DNA of 36,717 nucleotides, from positions 1 through 36,717 of the forward strand of contig PKEU01000025.1 of NCBI GenBank assembly GCA_002919195.1, written 5' to 3'. Under the pieces are notes generated by a model. It was not told the DNA's origin, made no database searches, and worked only from the letters and a program-made list of their open reading frames with translations. This DNA comes from a bacterium (GTDB taxonomy: Bacteria; Bacillota; Limnochordia; DTU080; RSA5). The position numbers and the translations under genes are program-made. Positions within the stretch are counted from its first letter, which is position 1. Every line of letters begins with the position of its first letter. This document shows, piece by piece, positions 10,925 to 19,776 of the stretch.

Positions 10925-11725
10925 GTGGAGCCCCTCGTGCCAGCGATTACCCCCATCGACGCCCTTGACATCTTATTGGTCGCGTATTTTCTCTTCCGCT
11001 TGATGATGCTCATCCGCGGGACAAGGGCGACCGCGATCATCAAGGGGCTGGCAGTTCTCTTTGTCGCGAACCTGGCAAGCGGCTGGCTTGGACTCAGGAC
11101 AGTGAACTGGATCCTTGAGCAGGGGACGACCGTGATCTTGGTCGCCCTGCCTGTCGTCTTTTTTCCAGAGCTGCGTCGCGCCCTGGAGCACCTGGGGCGG
11201 GGGCAGCTTTTTTCTCGCCTAGCGGGGATGGGGCCGGAGGAGGTAGGGCAAGTCGTCGATCCGGTCGTTCGCTCAGCCCGGCTCCTTTCGGAGAGCCGGA
11301 CAGGCGCCCTTATCGTCATCGAACGAGAAGTGGGCCTGGAAGAGTACGTCGAAAGCGGCGTGCGCATGGACGCAGCCATCACCACCGAGCTCCTGCTCAA
11401 CATCTTTACGCCCAATACACCGCTCCACGACGGAGCGGTCATCATACGCGGCCAGCGGGTGGCCGCAGCCGGTTGCTTCCTTCCCCTGACGGACAATCCT
11501 TACATCAGCTCCAAGATGGGCACTCGCCACAGGGCGGGGCTTGGCGTCTCCGAACAGTCGGATGCCCTGGTGGTGATCGTCTCCGAGGAGACGGGGACGA
11601 TCTCGTTTGCCAAGGGCGGGCGCCTGGAGAGAAATCTTGATGAAGATTCCCTCCGGATGCGGCTTACACGGGAGCTTTCGGGCGGTCGGACGGGCAACTT
11701 CGTCCGCTGGGGGGGACTGGGTTGA
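10925..11725 (+). CDS. cdaA: Diadenylate cyclase CdaA (c-di-AMP synthesis)
   Basis: N-terminal hydrophobic helices, then DAC-domain motifs LHDGAVII and GTRHRAGLGVSEQSDALVVIVSEETGTIS. GTG 10925 or 10937. Confidence 0.96.
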   Translation: MEPLVPAITPIDALDILLVAYFLFRLMMLIRGTRATAIIKGLAVLFVANLASGWLGLRTVNWILEQGTTVILVALPVVFFPELRRALEHLGRGQLFSRLAGMGPEEVGQVVDPVVRSARLLSESRTGALIVIEREVGLEEYVESGVRMDAAITTELLLNIFTPNTPLHDGAVIIRGQRVAAAGCFLPLTDNPYISSKMGTRHRAGLGVSEQSDALVVIVSEETGTISFAKGGRLERNLDEDSLRMRLTRELSGGRTGNFVRWGGLG

Positions 11726-12429
11726 TGGTTCGCCGCAGGCGTTGGAGGCGCCCTGAGATCGACCACCTCTCTTTGAGGATCCTCGCGCTGTTTCTGGCGA
11801 TCGTCCTCTGGTTTTTGGCGACCGATCGCCCCCAGACGCGGCTTGGACTTGAGCAGCGGACGATCAACGTGGAGACCGAGGTCGTGGGCGTCGGCGACGA
11901 TCTTGTGGTCACCCACGCGCCCCAAGACGTCTCGCTCACTCTCGAAGGTTCGCGCCTCATGCTCTCGTTTCAGGCGGCCGATATCCGGGCGTACGTCGAT
12001 GCGACGGGGCTGGCCGCCGGCCGCCATCGCCTGCCGGTCAAGGTCGATGTACCGTCGAGTTTGAACGCGCGTTCCATCAGCCCAGCGGAGGTCGATTTCG
12101 TCCTCGAAGAGCGAGCGACCAAGCGGGTGCCGGTGAGAGCGGCGGTAGTGGGTGTTCCCGACGGGTCTGTGGTGCGCATCGTCGACGTAGAGCCCGACGA
12201 GATGGCAGTTTATGGGGTGGGGTCCGCTGTAGCCCGTACGGCCTTTGTCCTCGCCCAAGTCAACCCGGCCGCGCCGGAAAGAGAGGCAAGAGTCGTGCCA
12301 GTCGACGAAGATGGAGTAACGATTGCCGGTGTCGCGACGGAATATGATTGGGTGGATGTGACTTTTCGGATCGAGCGGCAGCCATCCGGCGAGGAAAGGG
12401 AACCCGGTCCGCCGGATGAGTCCAACTGA
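11725..12429 (+). CDS. cdaR: YbbR-domain protein, CdaA regulator
   Basis: N-terminal membrane helix (LRILALFLAIVLWFLATD) followed by YbbR-like repeats; start overlaps cdaA stop (ATGA). Confidence 0.88.
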   Translation: MVRRRRWRRPEIDHLSLRILALFLAIVLWFLATDRPQTRLGLEQRTINVETEVVGVGDDLVVTHAPQDVSLTLEGSRLMLSFQAADIRAYVDATGLAAGRHRLPVKVDVPSSLNARSISPAEVDFVLEERATKRVPVRAAVVGVPDGSVVRIVDVEPDEMAVYGVGSAVARTAFVLAQVNPAAPEREARVVPVDEDGVTIAGVATEYDWVDVTFRIERQPSGEEREPGPPDESN

Positions 12430-12446
12430 GCGCCGGAAGAGGTGAC

Positions 12447-13817
12447 GTGACGGTGACGCGTTTATTTGGAACGGATGGCGTGCGCGGGGTCGCCAACGCT
12501 GACCTTACGCCTGAACTGAGCTTTGCGCTGGGTCGCGCGGCGGGCTCGCTCATGAGGGAAAGAGTGGGGCCGGGCAAGCGGCCCAGGATGTTGATCGGGC
12601 GCGACACCCGCGCCTCGGGGCCGATGCTCCAAGCGGCCTTGGCGGCGGGACTCAACTCGGTGGGCGTCGACTGTGATCTGGCCGAGGTCCTGTCAACGCC
12701 CGGGGTGGCTTATCTTGCCCGGGTGATGCAGTACGACGGCGCGGCAGTCATTTCAGCTTCCCACAACCCCGTGGAAGATAATGGAATCAAGTTTTTCACC
12801 TCGGGCGGGTATAAGCTGAACGATGCCGACGAGGATGCCATCGAAGCGGTGACCCGGGCCCTCTTGCGGGGAGAAGACTCGTTGGCACGGCCCGTGGGGC
12901 CCGAGGTGGGCACCCAGCGCGACGCTCGTCACCTGGTGGATGCATACATCGACTTTTTGTGCGAGGCCTTTCCTCTCAGCCTTTCGGGTATGGAGATCGT
13001 GGTCGATTGTGCCAACGGCGCGGTATCCAAGATCGCGCCCGCGGTGCTCGAGAGGCTAGGGGCCCGCGTCAAGGTTTTGCACGCTGAGCCCGACGGCAGC
13101 AACATCAATGTCGCGTGCGGCTCGACTCATCCCAGCGTTATCTGCCAGGCAGTCAAAGAAAGCGGGGCCGCCGTCGGTTTCACATTTGACGGCGATGCGG
13201 ACCGCGTGTTGGCTGCCGACGAAGAGGGGCGGCTGGTTGACGGCGATCACATCATGGCCATCCTCGCCTCCGACATGATGGAGCGGGGAAGACTGAAACA
13301 GAGCAAGATCGCCGTCACCACCTACAGCAACCTGGGGTTAAAAACGGCCCTGGAAGCGCTGGGCGCCGGGGTGGTGGAAACCAAGGCGGGCGACCGGTAC
13401 GTCCTCGAAGCGATGCTCGATCAGGGCCTGGTCCTAGGCGGTGAACAGTCGGGCCACATCATCCTGCTGGAGCATAACACCACTGGCGATGGCCTTTTGA
13501 CCTGCCTTGCCCTTTTGGATGTGATGACCCGCAAGGCTCAACCCTTGTCAGCTTTGGCCCGGGTGATGCAGGCTTTTCCCCAGATCCTCGTCAACGTCAG
13601 GGTGGCCGACAAAGGGGCGCTGGCCGGCAACGCGGCGGTCCAACAGGCGATCCAGGAGGCCTCCGATATGATCGGCCCCCGGGGCAGGATCTTCGTCCGG
13701 CCGTCGGGAACGGAACCGGTCATCCGGGTCATGGGCGAAGGGCAAGACGAAAAGGTGGTTCAACAGGCGGTCGACAGGGTGGTTCAGTCGATCCGGGCGG
13801 AGTTGGGCGATGGGTGA
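12447..13817 (+). CDS. glmM: Phosphoglucosamine mutase
   Basis: RLFGTDGVRGVANADLTPELSFALGRAAG...VISASHNPVEDNGIKFF...FDGDADRVLAAD. Confidence 0.97.
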   Translation: MTVTRLFGTDGVRGVANADLTPELSFALGRAAGSLMRERVGPGKRPRMLIGRDTRASGPMLQAALAAGLNSVGVDCDLAEVLSTPGVAYLARVMQYDGAAVISASHNPVEDNGIKFFTSGGYKLNDADEDAIEAVTRALLRGEDSLARPVGPEVGTQRDARHLVDAYIDFLCEAFPLSLSGMEIVVDCANGAVSKIAPAVLERLGARVKVLHAEPDGSNINVACGSTHPSVICQAVKESGAAVGFTFDGDADRVLAADEEGRLVDGDHIMAILASDMMERGRLKQSKIAVTTYSNLGLKTALEALGAGVVETKAGDRYVLEAMLDQGLVLGGEQSGHIILLEHNTTGDGLLTCLALLDVMTRKAQPLSALARVMQAFPQILVNVRVADKGALAGNAAVQQAIQEASDMIGPRGRIFVRPSGTEPVIRVMGEGQDEKVVQQAVDRVVQSIRAELGDG

Positions 13818-15387
13818 GTTTTGGCACAAGCCTTTTGGCGTGGTGACGGGCGCCGAAATGGCTGCCCTCGACCGCGAGGCGATCGATGAGTACCGCTTGC
13901 CGCAAGCGGCCTTGATGGAGCGGGCCGGCTGTGAAGTGGCGCAAGCGGTGGCCCGCTTTGTCGGTGGCTCTACGGCCGGTATCCGGGTCCACGTGATTTG
14001 CGGCTCCGGAAACAACGGTGGCGACGGACTGGTCGCAGCGCGCGCTTTGGCAAACCTGGGCGCCCGCGTGCGGGTTTTCCTCACGGCTTCTCCTGACAAG
14101 TTTCGAGGCGACGCGTTGTCCTTTTACACGACGGTCGTCAAGATGGGCCTCCCCGTCGCAACCGTCGGCGAAGGGGACGTGCGCCGCTTTTCCCTGGGAT
14201 TGCGCACGGCGGATGTGGTGGTCGACGCGATCACGGGGACCGGGGTGTCAGGTCCCCTCAGGCCCTTCGTCGCGAAGCTGGTCTCAGCGATCAACGAATC
14301 GGGCCGGCCTGTGGTGGCGGTCGATATTGCCACGGGCGTCCAGGCCGACTCGGGAAAGGTGGATCCCGTGGCGGTGAACGCCACGGAGACGGTGACCTTT
14401 GGCCTTCCCAAAATCGGTCATCTCTTTTTCCCGGGACGAGCCCACACTGGGAGGCTGCACGTCGTCGACATCGGTTTTCCTCGCCCCTTGCTGGACAAGG
14501 CTTCCCGGCGCATCTTGACATGCGCCGAGTGGGCGAGGAAAGTGTTGCGTCCGCGCCCTCCGGACGGCCACAAAGGCACCTTTGGCCGGGTCGTCGTCAT
14601 CGCCGGTTCGAGGGGCATGGCGGGCGCGGCGGTCTTGGCGATGCGCGGGGCTTTGCGCTCGGGCGCCGGGCTCGTCACGTGGATGGGGCCCCAAAGTCTT
14701 TTGCCGGTCGTCCAAAGCCACGTGCCTGAGGCGACTGCGAGGGCCCTTCCCGAAAGCGCGGATGGCACCTTGGCTTCCTCCGGCGTCGACGAGGCCGTCT
14801 CAAGCCTGCGTCCAGGAGACGTCGTCGCGCTGGGCCCGGGGCTTGGCCAAGGTGAAGTGGACCGCTTTGTCCTCGGGTTTTTGGAGCGCTCCCCCGTTCC
14901 TGTGGTCGCCGACGCGGACGCGCTCAACATCCTCGCCCGCTACCCCGAGGCGAGCGAGAGCCTTAAAGGGCAGCGCCCTCTCGTGATCACGCCTCATCCC
15001 AAAGAGGCGGCAAGGCTCTTGGGTATCGACGCGCTCCAAGTGGCACAAGCCCCCCTCGAAGCTGCGGCGCGGCTTGTGGAGCGGCTGCGGTGCACCGCCG
15101 TGCTCAAGGGCGCTCCGGCCGTGATCCAGGGGGAGTCGGGTCATGTGTTTATCAACGGAACGGGCGATGTGAGCCTTGCGACGGGTGGCACGGGGGACGT
15201 GCTCACAGGCGTCATCGCCTCGTTGCTGGCTCAAGGTTATCCTGCGGAGACGGCGGCCGCATTGGGAGCTTACGTCCACGGGCGAGCGGGAGAGCTGGCC
15301 GGCGAGCAATGGAGCCGGCACGGCGCGACCGCGATCGACGTCGCCTCGGCGCTAAGCCAAGCATGGCGTGAGCTCGAGAGGAGATGA
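13810..15387 (+). CDS. nnrD: Bifunctional NAD(P)H-hydrate epimerase / ADP-dependent NAD(P)H-hydrate dehydratase
   Basis: N-terminal epimerase (HVICGSGNNGGDGLVAARAL) fused to C-terminal dehydratase (GTFGRVVVIAGSRGMAGAAVLA...NGTGDVSLATGGTGDVLTGVIASLLAQG). Confidence 0.94.
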   Translation: MGEFWHKPFGVVTGAEMAALDREAIDEYRLPQAALMERAGCEVAQAVARFVGGSTAGIRVHVICGSGNNGGDGLVAARALANLGARVRVFLTASPDKFRGDALSFYTTVVKMGLPVATVGEGDVRRFSLGLRTADVVVDAITGTGVSGPLRPFVAKLVSAINESGRPVVAVDIATGVQADSGKVDPVAVNATETVTFGLPKIGHLFFPGRAHTGRLHVVDIGFPRPLLDKASRRILTCAEWARKVLRPRPPDGHKGTFGRVVVIAGSRGMAGAAVLAMRGALRSGAGLVTWMGPQSLLPVVQSHVPEATARALPESADGTLASSGVDEAVSSLRPGDVVALGPGLGQGEVDRFVLGFLERSPVPVVADADALNILARYPEASESLKGQRPLVITPHPKEAARLLGIDALQVAQAPLEAAARLVERLRCTAVLKGAPAVIQGESGHVFINGTGDVSLATGGTGDVLTGVIASLLAQGYPAETAAALGAYVHGRAGELAGEQWSRHGATAIDVASALSQAWRELERR

Positions 15388-15394
15388 AACCTCT

Positions 15395-16519
15395 TTGGAG
15401 GAAAACCATCACCGCTTTCGCCCGACTTGGGTCGAGGTGAGCCTGGCCTCGATCGCTCACAACACGCGCGCGTTTGCCGCAGTGGCCCGTGCCAAAGGCG
15501 TTGGCCTGATCGCGGTGGTCAAGGCGGATGGGTACGGTCACGGCGCCTTGGAGACGGCGAAAACGGCCTTGGCCCATGGGGCCCAGGTCCTGGCGGTCGC
15601 CCTGCCGGAGGAAGGCGCCGTTTTGCGCGAACACGGCATCGAGGCGCCGATACTGGTGATGGGCGCCTACGTGCCTGGGACGGTCCAGGCCTACCAGCAA
15701 TACTCCCTCATGGCGACCATCAGCGACTTTGACCAGCTAAAGGCCGCGGCCGCCGAAGCCCGGAGCGGGCGGCTCGCGGTGCATCTCAAAGTGGACACGG
15801 GGATGGGCCGTTTGGGTGTCCTGCCCCAGCACGCGTTGGCGCTGGCCCAAAAGGCGAAGGAAACAGGGAATCTCGAGGTCGTCGGCGTCTACTCTCACTT
15901 GGCCACGGCCGACGAGGTGGACGACTCCTTTGCCTGCCATCAGATCGCCGTCTTTGAGGACATTCTCTCCGATCTGGAGAAGCATCACGTACTTCCGCCG
16001 ATGCGCCATATCCTCAATACCGCGGGCTTGCTCCGCTTTGACGCCGGGCGGACGACGATGGCCCGGGTGGGCCTCGGCCTCTACGGCCTCTATCCGGCGC
16101 CGCACCTAAAAGGCCTGATTGAGCTCCGGCCAGCGCTCACGTGGAAAAGCCGGGTCGCCACCGTCAAGCGGGTGCCGGCGGGGACGGGCGTGAGCTACGG
16201 TCAGGTGTACCATACGCCCAAGGAGACGACTTTGGCGACGATACCCGTCGGTTATGCCGATGGATTTCGCCGGGGCTTGAGCGGACGCGCGCACGTGCTG
16301 ATCGGAGGAAAGAAGCGGCCCGTGCTGGGGCGGATCTGCATGGACCAGACCATCGTGGATGTGGGCGACGACGCGGTGGCGCCCGGCGATGAAGTGGTCC
16401 TCATCGGCCAGCAGGGTAACGAGAGGATCGACGCCGACGATTGGGCCCGCTGGCTCGACACCATCAACTACGAGATCATCTGCGGCGTCTCGGCGCGGGT
16501 GCCGCGGGTGTATCGATAA
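15395..16519 (+). CDS. alr: Alanine racemase
   Basis: RPTWVEVSLASIAHNTRAF...VVKADGYGHGA...VGLGLYGLYP...GRICMDQTIVDVGD. TTG 15395 or GTG 15368 start. Confidence 0.95.
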   Translation: MEENHHRFRPTWVEVSLASIAHNTRAFAAVARAKGVGLIAVVKADGYGHGALETAKTALAHGAQVLAVALPEEGAVLREHGIEAPILVMGAYVPGTVQAYQQYSLMATISDFDQLKAAAAEARSGRLAVHLKVDTGMGRLGVLPQHALALAQKAKETGNLEVVGVYSHLATADEVDDSFACHQIAVFEDILSDLEKHHVLPPMRHILNTAGLLRFDAGRTTMARVGLGLYGLYPAPHLKGLIELRPALTWKSRVATVKRVPAGTGVSYGQVYHTPKETTLATIPVGYADGFRRGLSGRAHVLIGGKKRPVLGRICMDQTIVDVGDDAVAPGDEVVLIGQQGNERIDADDWARWLDTINYEIICGVSARVPRVYR

Positions 16520-16543
16520 GGGTTTCTCTGGGAGGCTTTGGCG

Positions 16544-17296
16544 ATGGAGATGCAGCTCGTTCGGGAGAGGCTTGTGCTCTGGCTCAGGGAGAAGGTTTCG
16601 GAGGCAGGCGCTCGCGGCCTTGTCGTGGGACTGAGCGGCGGCATCGATTCGGCGGTGGTCGCGGCTTTGGCCAGGGAGGCCTTTCCCCAAGACAGCCTTG
16701 CGGTGTGGATGCCGTGCCAGAGCTCAGATGCGGATGCCCGCGACGCCGAGAAGGTCGCAAGGACCGTAGGAATCCCCCTCATCACGGTCACGTTGGACCG
16801 GGTGTGGGAAGAGCTGGTCGACCGGCTCAACGACGCTTTGGCTTCCCTAGAAACCGGGGCCGATGAGGACCCAGGAGCTTTGCGCATGGCGGCGATCAAT
16901 GTCAAGCCCCGCTTGCGGATGACATCGCTCCATTACATTGCCCGGGCGAAGGGTTACCTGGTCGCGGGAGCGACCAACCGGAGCGAGCTCACCGTCGGTT
17001 ACTTCACGAAGTTTGGCGACTCCGGCGTCGACCTCATGCCGCTCGGGGGGTTGGTAAAAACCCAGGTGTGGGAGCTGGCCCGGGAGCTGGGAATCCCCGA
17101 GGAGATCATTCGCAAAGCGCCGTCGGCTGGGCTTTGGGAAGGACAGACCGACGAACAAGAGCTGGGGATGACCTACGCCGAGCTGGATCGCTACCTCTTG
17201 TCCGGGGAGGGGAGCGCCGAGCTCAAGGCGCGCGTTGCAAGGCTCGAGGCGCAAAGCGACCACAAGAGGCGGATGCCGCCCATCTTTGAGGTCTGA
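16544..17296 (+). CDS. nadE: NAD synthetase (ammonia-dependent type, no glutaminase domain)
   Basis: GLVVGLSGGIDSAVVAALAREAFP...VAGATNRSELTVGYFTKFGDSGVDLMPLGGLVKTQVWELAREL. Confidence 0.94.
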   Translation: MEMQLVRERLVLWLREKVSEAGARGLVVGLSGGIDSAVVAALAREAFPQDSLAVWMPCQSSDADARDAEKVARTVGIPLITVTLDRVWEELVDRLNDALASLETGADEDPGALRMAAINVKPRLRMTSLHYIARAKGYLVAGATNRSELTVGYFTKFGDSGVDLMPLGGLVKTQVWELARELGIPEEIIRKAPSAGLWEGQTDEQELGMTYAELDRYLLSGEGSAELKARVARLEAQSDHKRRMPPIFEV

Positions 17297-17359
17297 GGCA
17301 TACGGAGCGTTCAGGCGAGGGATGCTATCGGCGCCACCACCACCGGGAGGCGGTCGCTG

Positions 17360-18598
17360 GTGCACATCCTCGTCTTGACGCCCGAGTATCCCCCCAACGT
17401 CGTCGGCGGCTTGGGCCAGCACGTGGCGGAGCTCACCCGCGCCCTGGCCGCAGCCGGAGTTGATGTCACCGTCTTCACCGCGCTGCGCCCGCACGAAGGC
17501 GGCGAAGAGTTGGAAAACGCCCCAAGGCTTACGATCCACAGAGTGCGGGACGCGGCGCCTTCTCCTTTGAGTTTTTGCGAAGAAGTGGTCCAAAGGAACC
17601 TCGCGCTCCTCGAGGCCGTCCTCCGTTGGGTGGCCCGGGGCCACCGTTTCGATCTAGTCCACGCCCACGATTGGCTGACAGCTCCCGCGGCGCGGGCCGT
17701 CAAGCACGCCCTCCACATTCCCCTGATCGCTACCATCCACGCGACCGAGTTTGGCCGGCACGGCGGTCTCTTTAACGACTTGCAACGCCACATCAGCGAT
17801 ATCGAGTGGTGGTTGGCCTACGAGGCCTGGCGGGTCATTTGCTGCAGCCGTGCGATGCACGCCGAGCTCCAAACGGTCTTTCAAGTGCCAGCGGATAAGA
17901 TTGACGTCATCCCCAACGGGGTCGCCCTCAAGCCAGATCACGCGCGTCAAGAGATCCAAGACGCCCGCCGCAGGTACGCAGAGGACCACGAACGCCTCGT
18001 CTTTTTTGTCGGCCGGCTGGTTTGGGAAAAGGGCGTCGACCTTCTCCTCAAGGCGTTGCCCTACGTCCTCGCGTCGCACCCTAACACGGTACTGCTCATT
18101 GCCGGAAAAGGTCCCGAGCGGGAAGCCTTGGCTGCCCTGGCCGCCGAGTTAGGCGTCGCCCCCCGGGTGCGGTTTGCCGGGTATATCAGCGACCGCGAGC
18201 GGAATACACTCTACCAGGCAGCGGACGTGGCCGTCTTTCCCAGCCGGTACGAACCCTTTGGCATCGTGGCGCTGGAAGCGATGGCCCTGGGGGCACCGCT
18301 CATCGTGTCAGGCACCGGGGGCCTGGCCGAAGTCGTGACTCACCGCGAGACCGGGCTTCTCTTTCATCCAGGCGATCCCAGGTCGCTGGCGGAGCAAATC
18401 ATCGCGGCGCTCAACGCTCCGTCCCTGTGCCGCGCCATGGCGCGCCGCGCCCTGCAAGCAGTCAAGGACCGCTACAGCTGGGAACACGTCGCTCAACAGA
18501 CTCTCGCCGTCTACCGCCGTGTCCTCCAGGCCGCGAAGCAAGATCCCGAGGAGCCCCGCGACACCAAGACCCCGCTGGCCTCGTTGCGGCGCGCCTGA
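17360..18598 (+). CDS. GT4-family glycosyltransferase (glycogen-synthase-like / GT-B fold)
   Basis: MHILVLTPEYPPNVVGGLGQHVAELTRALAAAGVDVTVFT...FVGRLVWEKGVDLLLKALP...FPSRYEPFGIVALEAMALGAPLIVSGTGGLAEVV. Confidence 0.92.
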   Translation: MHILVLTPEYPPNVVGGLGQHVAELTRALAAAGVDVTVFTALRPHEGGEELENAPRLTIHRVRDAAPSPLSFCEEVVQRNLALLEAVLRWVARGHRFDLVHAHDWLTAPAARAVKHALHIPLIATIHATEFGRHGGLFNDLQRHISDIEWWLAYEAWRVICCSRAMHAELQTVFQVPADKIDVIPNGVALKPDHARQEIQDARRRYAEDHERLVFFVGRLVWEKGVDLLLKALPYVLASHPNTVLLIAGKGPEREALAALAAELGVAPRVRFAGYISDRERNTLYQAADVAVFPSRYEPFGIVALEAMALGAPLIVSGTGGLAEVVTHRETGLLFHPGDPRSLAEQIIAALNAPSLCRAMARRALQAVKDRYSWEHVAQQTLAVYRRVLQAAKQDPEEPRDTKTPLASLRRA

Positions 18599-18648
18599 AA
18601 CGTTTCCGGCCCGTCCCGCCGATTACGATCCAGGGAGTGGAAGAACTC

Positions 18649-19776
18649 TTGAAGGCAGTGATCATGGCTGGAGGGAAGGGGACCCGCCTTGCGCCGCTCA
18701 CGGCGGGCCGTCCCAAGCCGATGGTGCCCGTCCTCAACCGGCCAGTGGTCGAGCACCTCATCCGCCTCTTGGCTCGGCACGGAATTTGCGAGATCATGCT
18801 CACCACGCACTACCTGCCTCAACAGATCCAAGACGCGCTGGGGACGGGAGCGGAACTCGGAGTGGATCTATCCTACGTGGTGGAAGAGGCGCCTTTGGGA
18901 ACGGCAGGCAGCGTTAAGCAACTCCAAGGCCAGCTGAAAGAGACCTTCCTCGTCCTGAGCGGCGACGCGCTGACGGACCTTCCGCTCTCCGCCGCGATCG
19001 AGGCCCACCGCCGGAGCGGGGCCCTGGCCACGCTGGTCGTCACCGAAGTCGACGATCCCTGCCGCTACGGCATCGTCGACCACCAAGGGGATGGTCGGAT
19101 TGTCCGGTTCTTAGAAAAACCCCGGCCCGACCAGGTCTTTAGCCGCACGGTTAATACCGGGATCTACGTGATGGAGCCTGAGGCTCTCGATCCATGCCCG
19201 CCCGATGAAGCCTTTGACTTCAGCCGCGACCTTTTCCCCCGGCTGCTCCAGCGGAAAGCCCCGCTCTATGCCGTTAAAGCCGACGGCTATTGGTCTGATA
19301 TCGGCGACTGCGGTCAGTATATCCGTTCGCAGCTCGACGCCCTCGAGCAGAAGGTGCGCCTTGAGACCCTGCCCTCCACCTCCCGGCCCGGGGTGTGGAT
19401 CGAACCGGGCGCCCGGGTTCATGCCAAGGCCCAGCTGGTGCCCCCGGTGATGATCGGAAACGGGGCCACGGTGGAAGCGCGGGCGCGCGTGGGTCCAGGC
19501 GCCGTGTTGGGCCCGGGATGCCTCGTGGAAAGGGGGGCCGTGGTGGAGGGCGCCGTGATCTGGGAGGAAAGCCGGATCGGGAGCGACACGACGGTGGTGG
19601 GCGCGGCCCTCGGGCGGAGGGTCGAGCTGGGTCCCCGCTCCCGTGTGGGGGAGGGGGCGATTGTCGGCGATCACGTCCGGCTAAAGGCTGGGAGCGTCGT
19701 TGAAGCTGGGAGGCGGGTGCCGGCAGCCCCTGCGCTCTCGCCCCGGCTAGTGGGGAGAGCAGGGGCCGACCGGTAA
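18649..19776 (+). CDS. NDP-sugar pyrophosphorylase (mannose-1-P/glucose-1-P nucleotidyltransferase-like) with C-terminal left-handed beta-helix repeats
   Basis: LKAVIMAGGKGTRLAPLTAGRPKPMVPVLNRPVVEHLIRLL...YWSDIGDCGQY, then hexapeptide repeats GVWIEPGARVHAKAQLVPPVMIGNGATVEARARVGPGAVLGPG. TTG 18649 likely; the ORF-track start at 18427 overlaps the GT4 gene. Confidence 0.9.
   Translation: MKAVIMAGGKGTRLAPLTAGRPKPMVPVLNRPVVEHLIRLLARHGICEIMLTTHYLPQQIQDALGTGAELGVDLSYVVEEAPLGTAGSVKQLQGQLKETFLVLSGDALTDLPLSAAIEAHRRSGALATLVVTEVDDPCRYGIVDHQGDGRIVRFLEKPRPDQVFSRTVNTGIYVMEPEALDPCPPDEAFDFSRDLFPRLLQRKAPLYAVKADGYWSDIGDCGQYIRSQLDALEQKVRLETLPSTSRPGVWIEPGARVHAKAQLVPPVMIGNGATVEARARVGPGAVLGPGCLVERGAVVEGAVIWEESRIGSDTTVVGAALGRRVELGPRSRVGEGAIVGDHVRLKAGSVVEAGRRVPAAPALSPRLVGRAGADR

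Noticed and set aside
10967-10998. TTGACA...TTTTCT inside the cdaA 5' end as an internal promoter
   Set aside because: Poor -10 match and location inside coding sequence; not supportable by eye.
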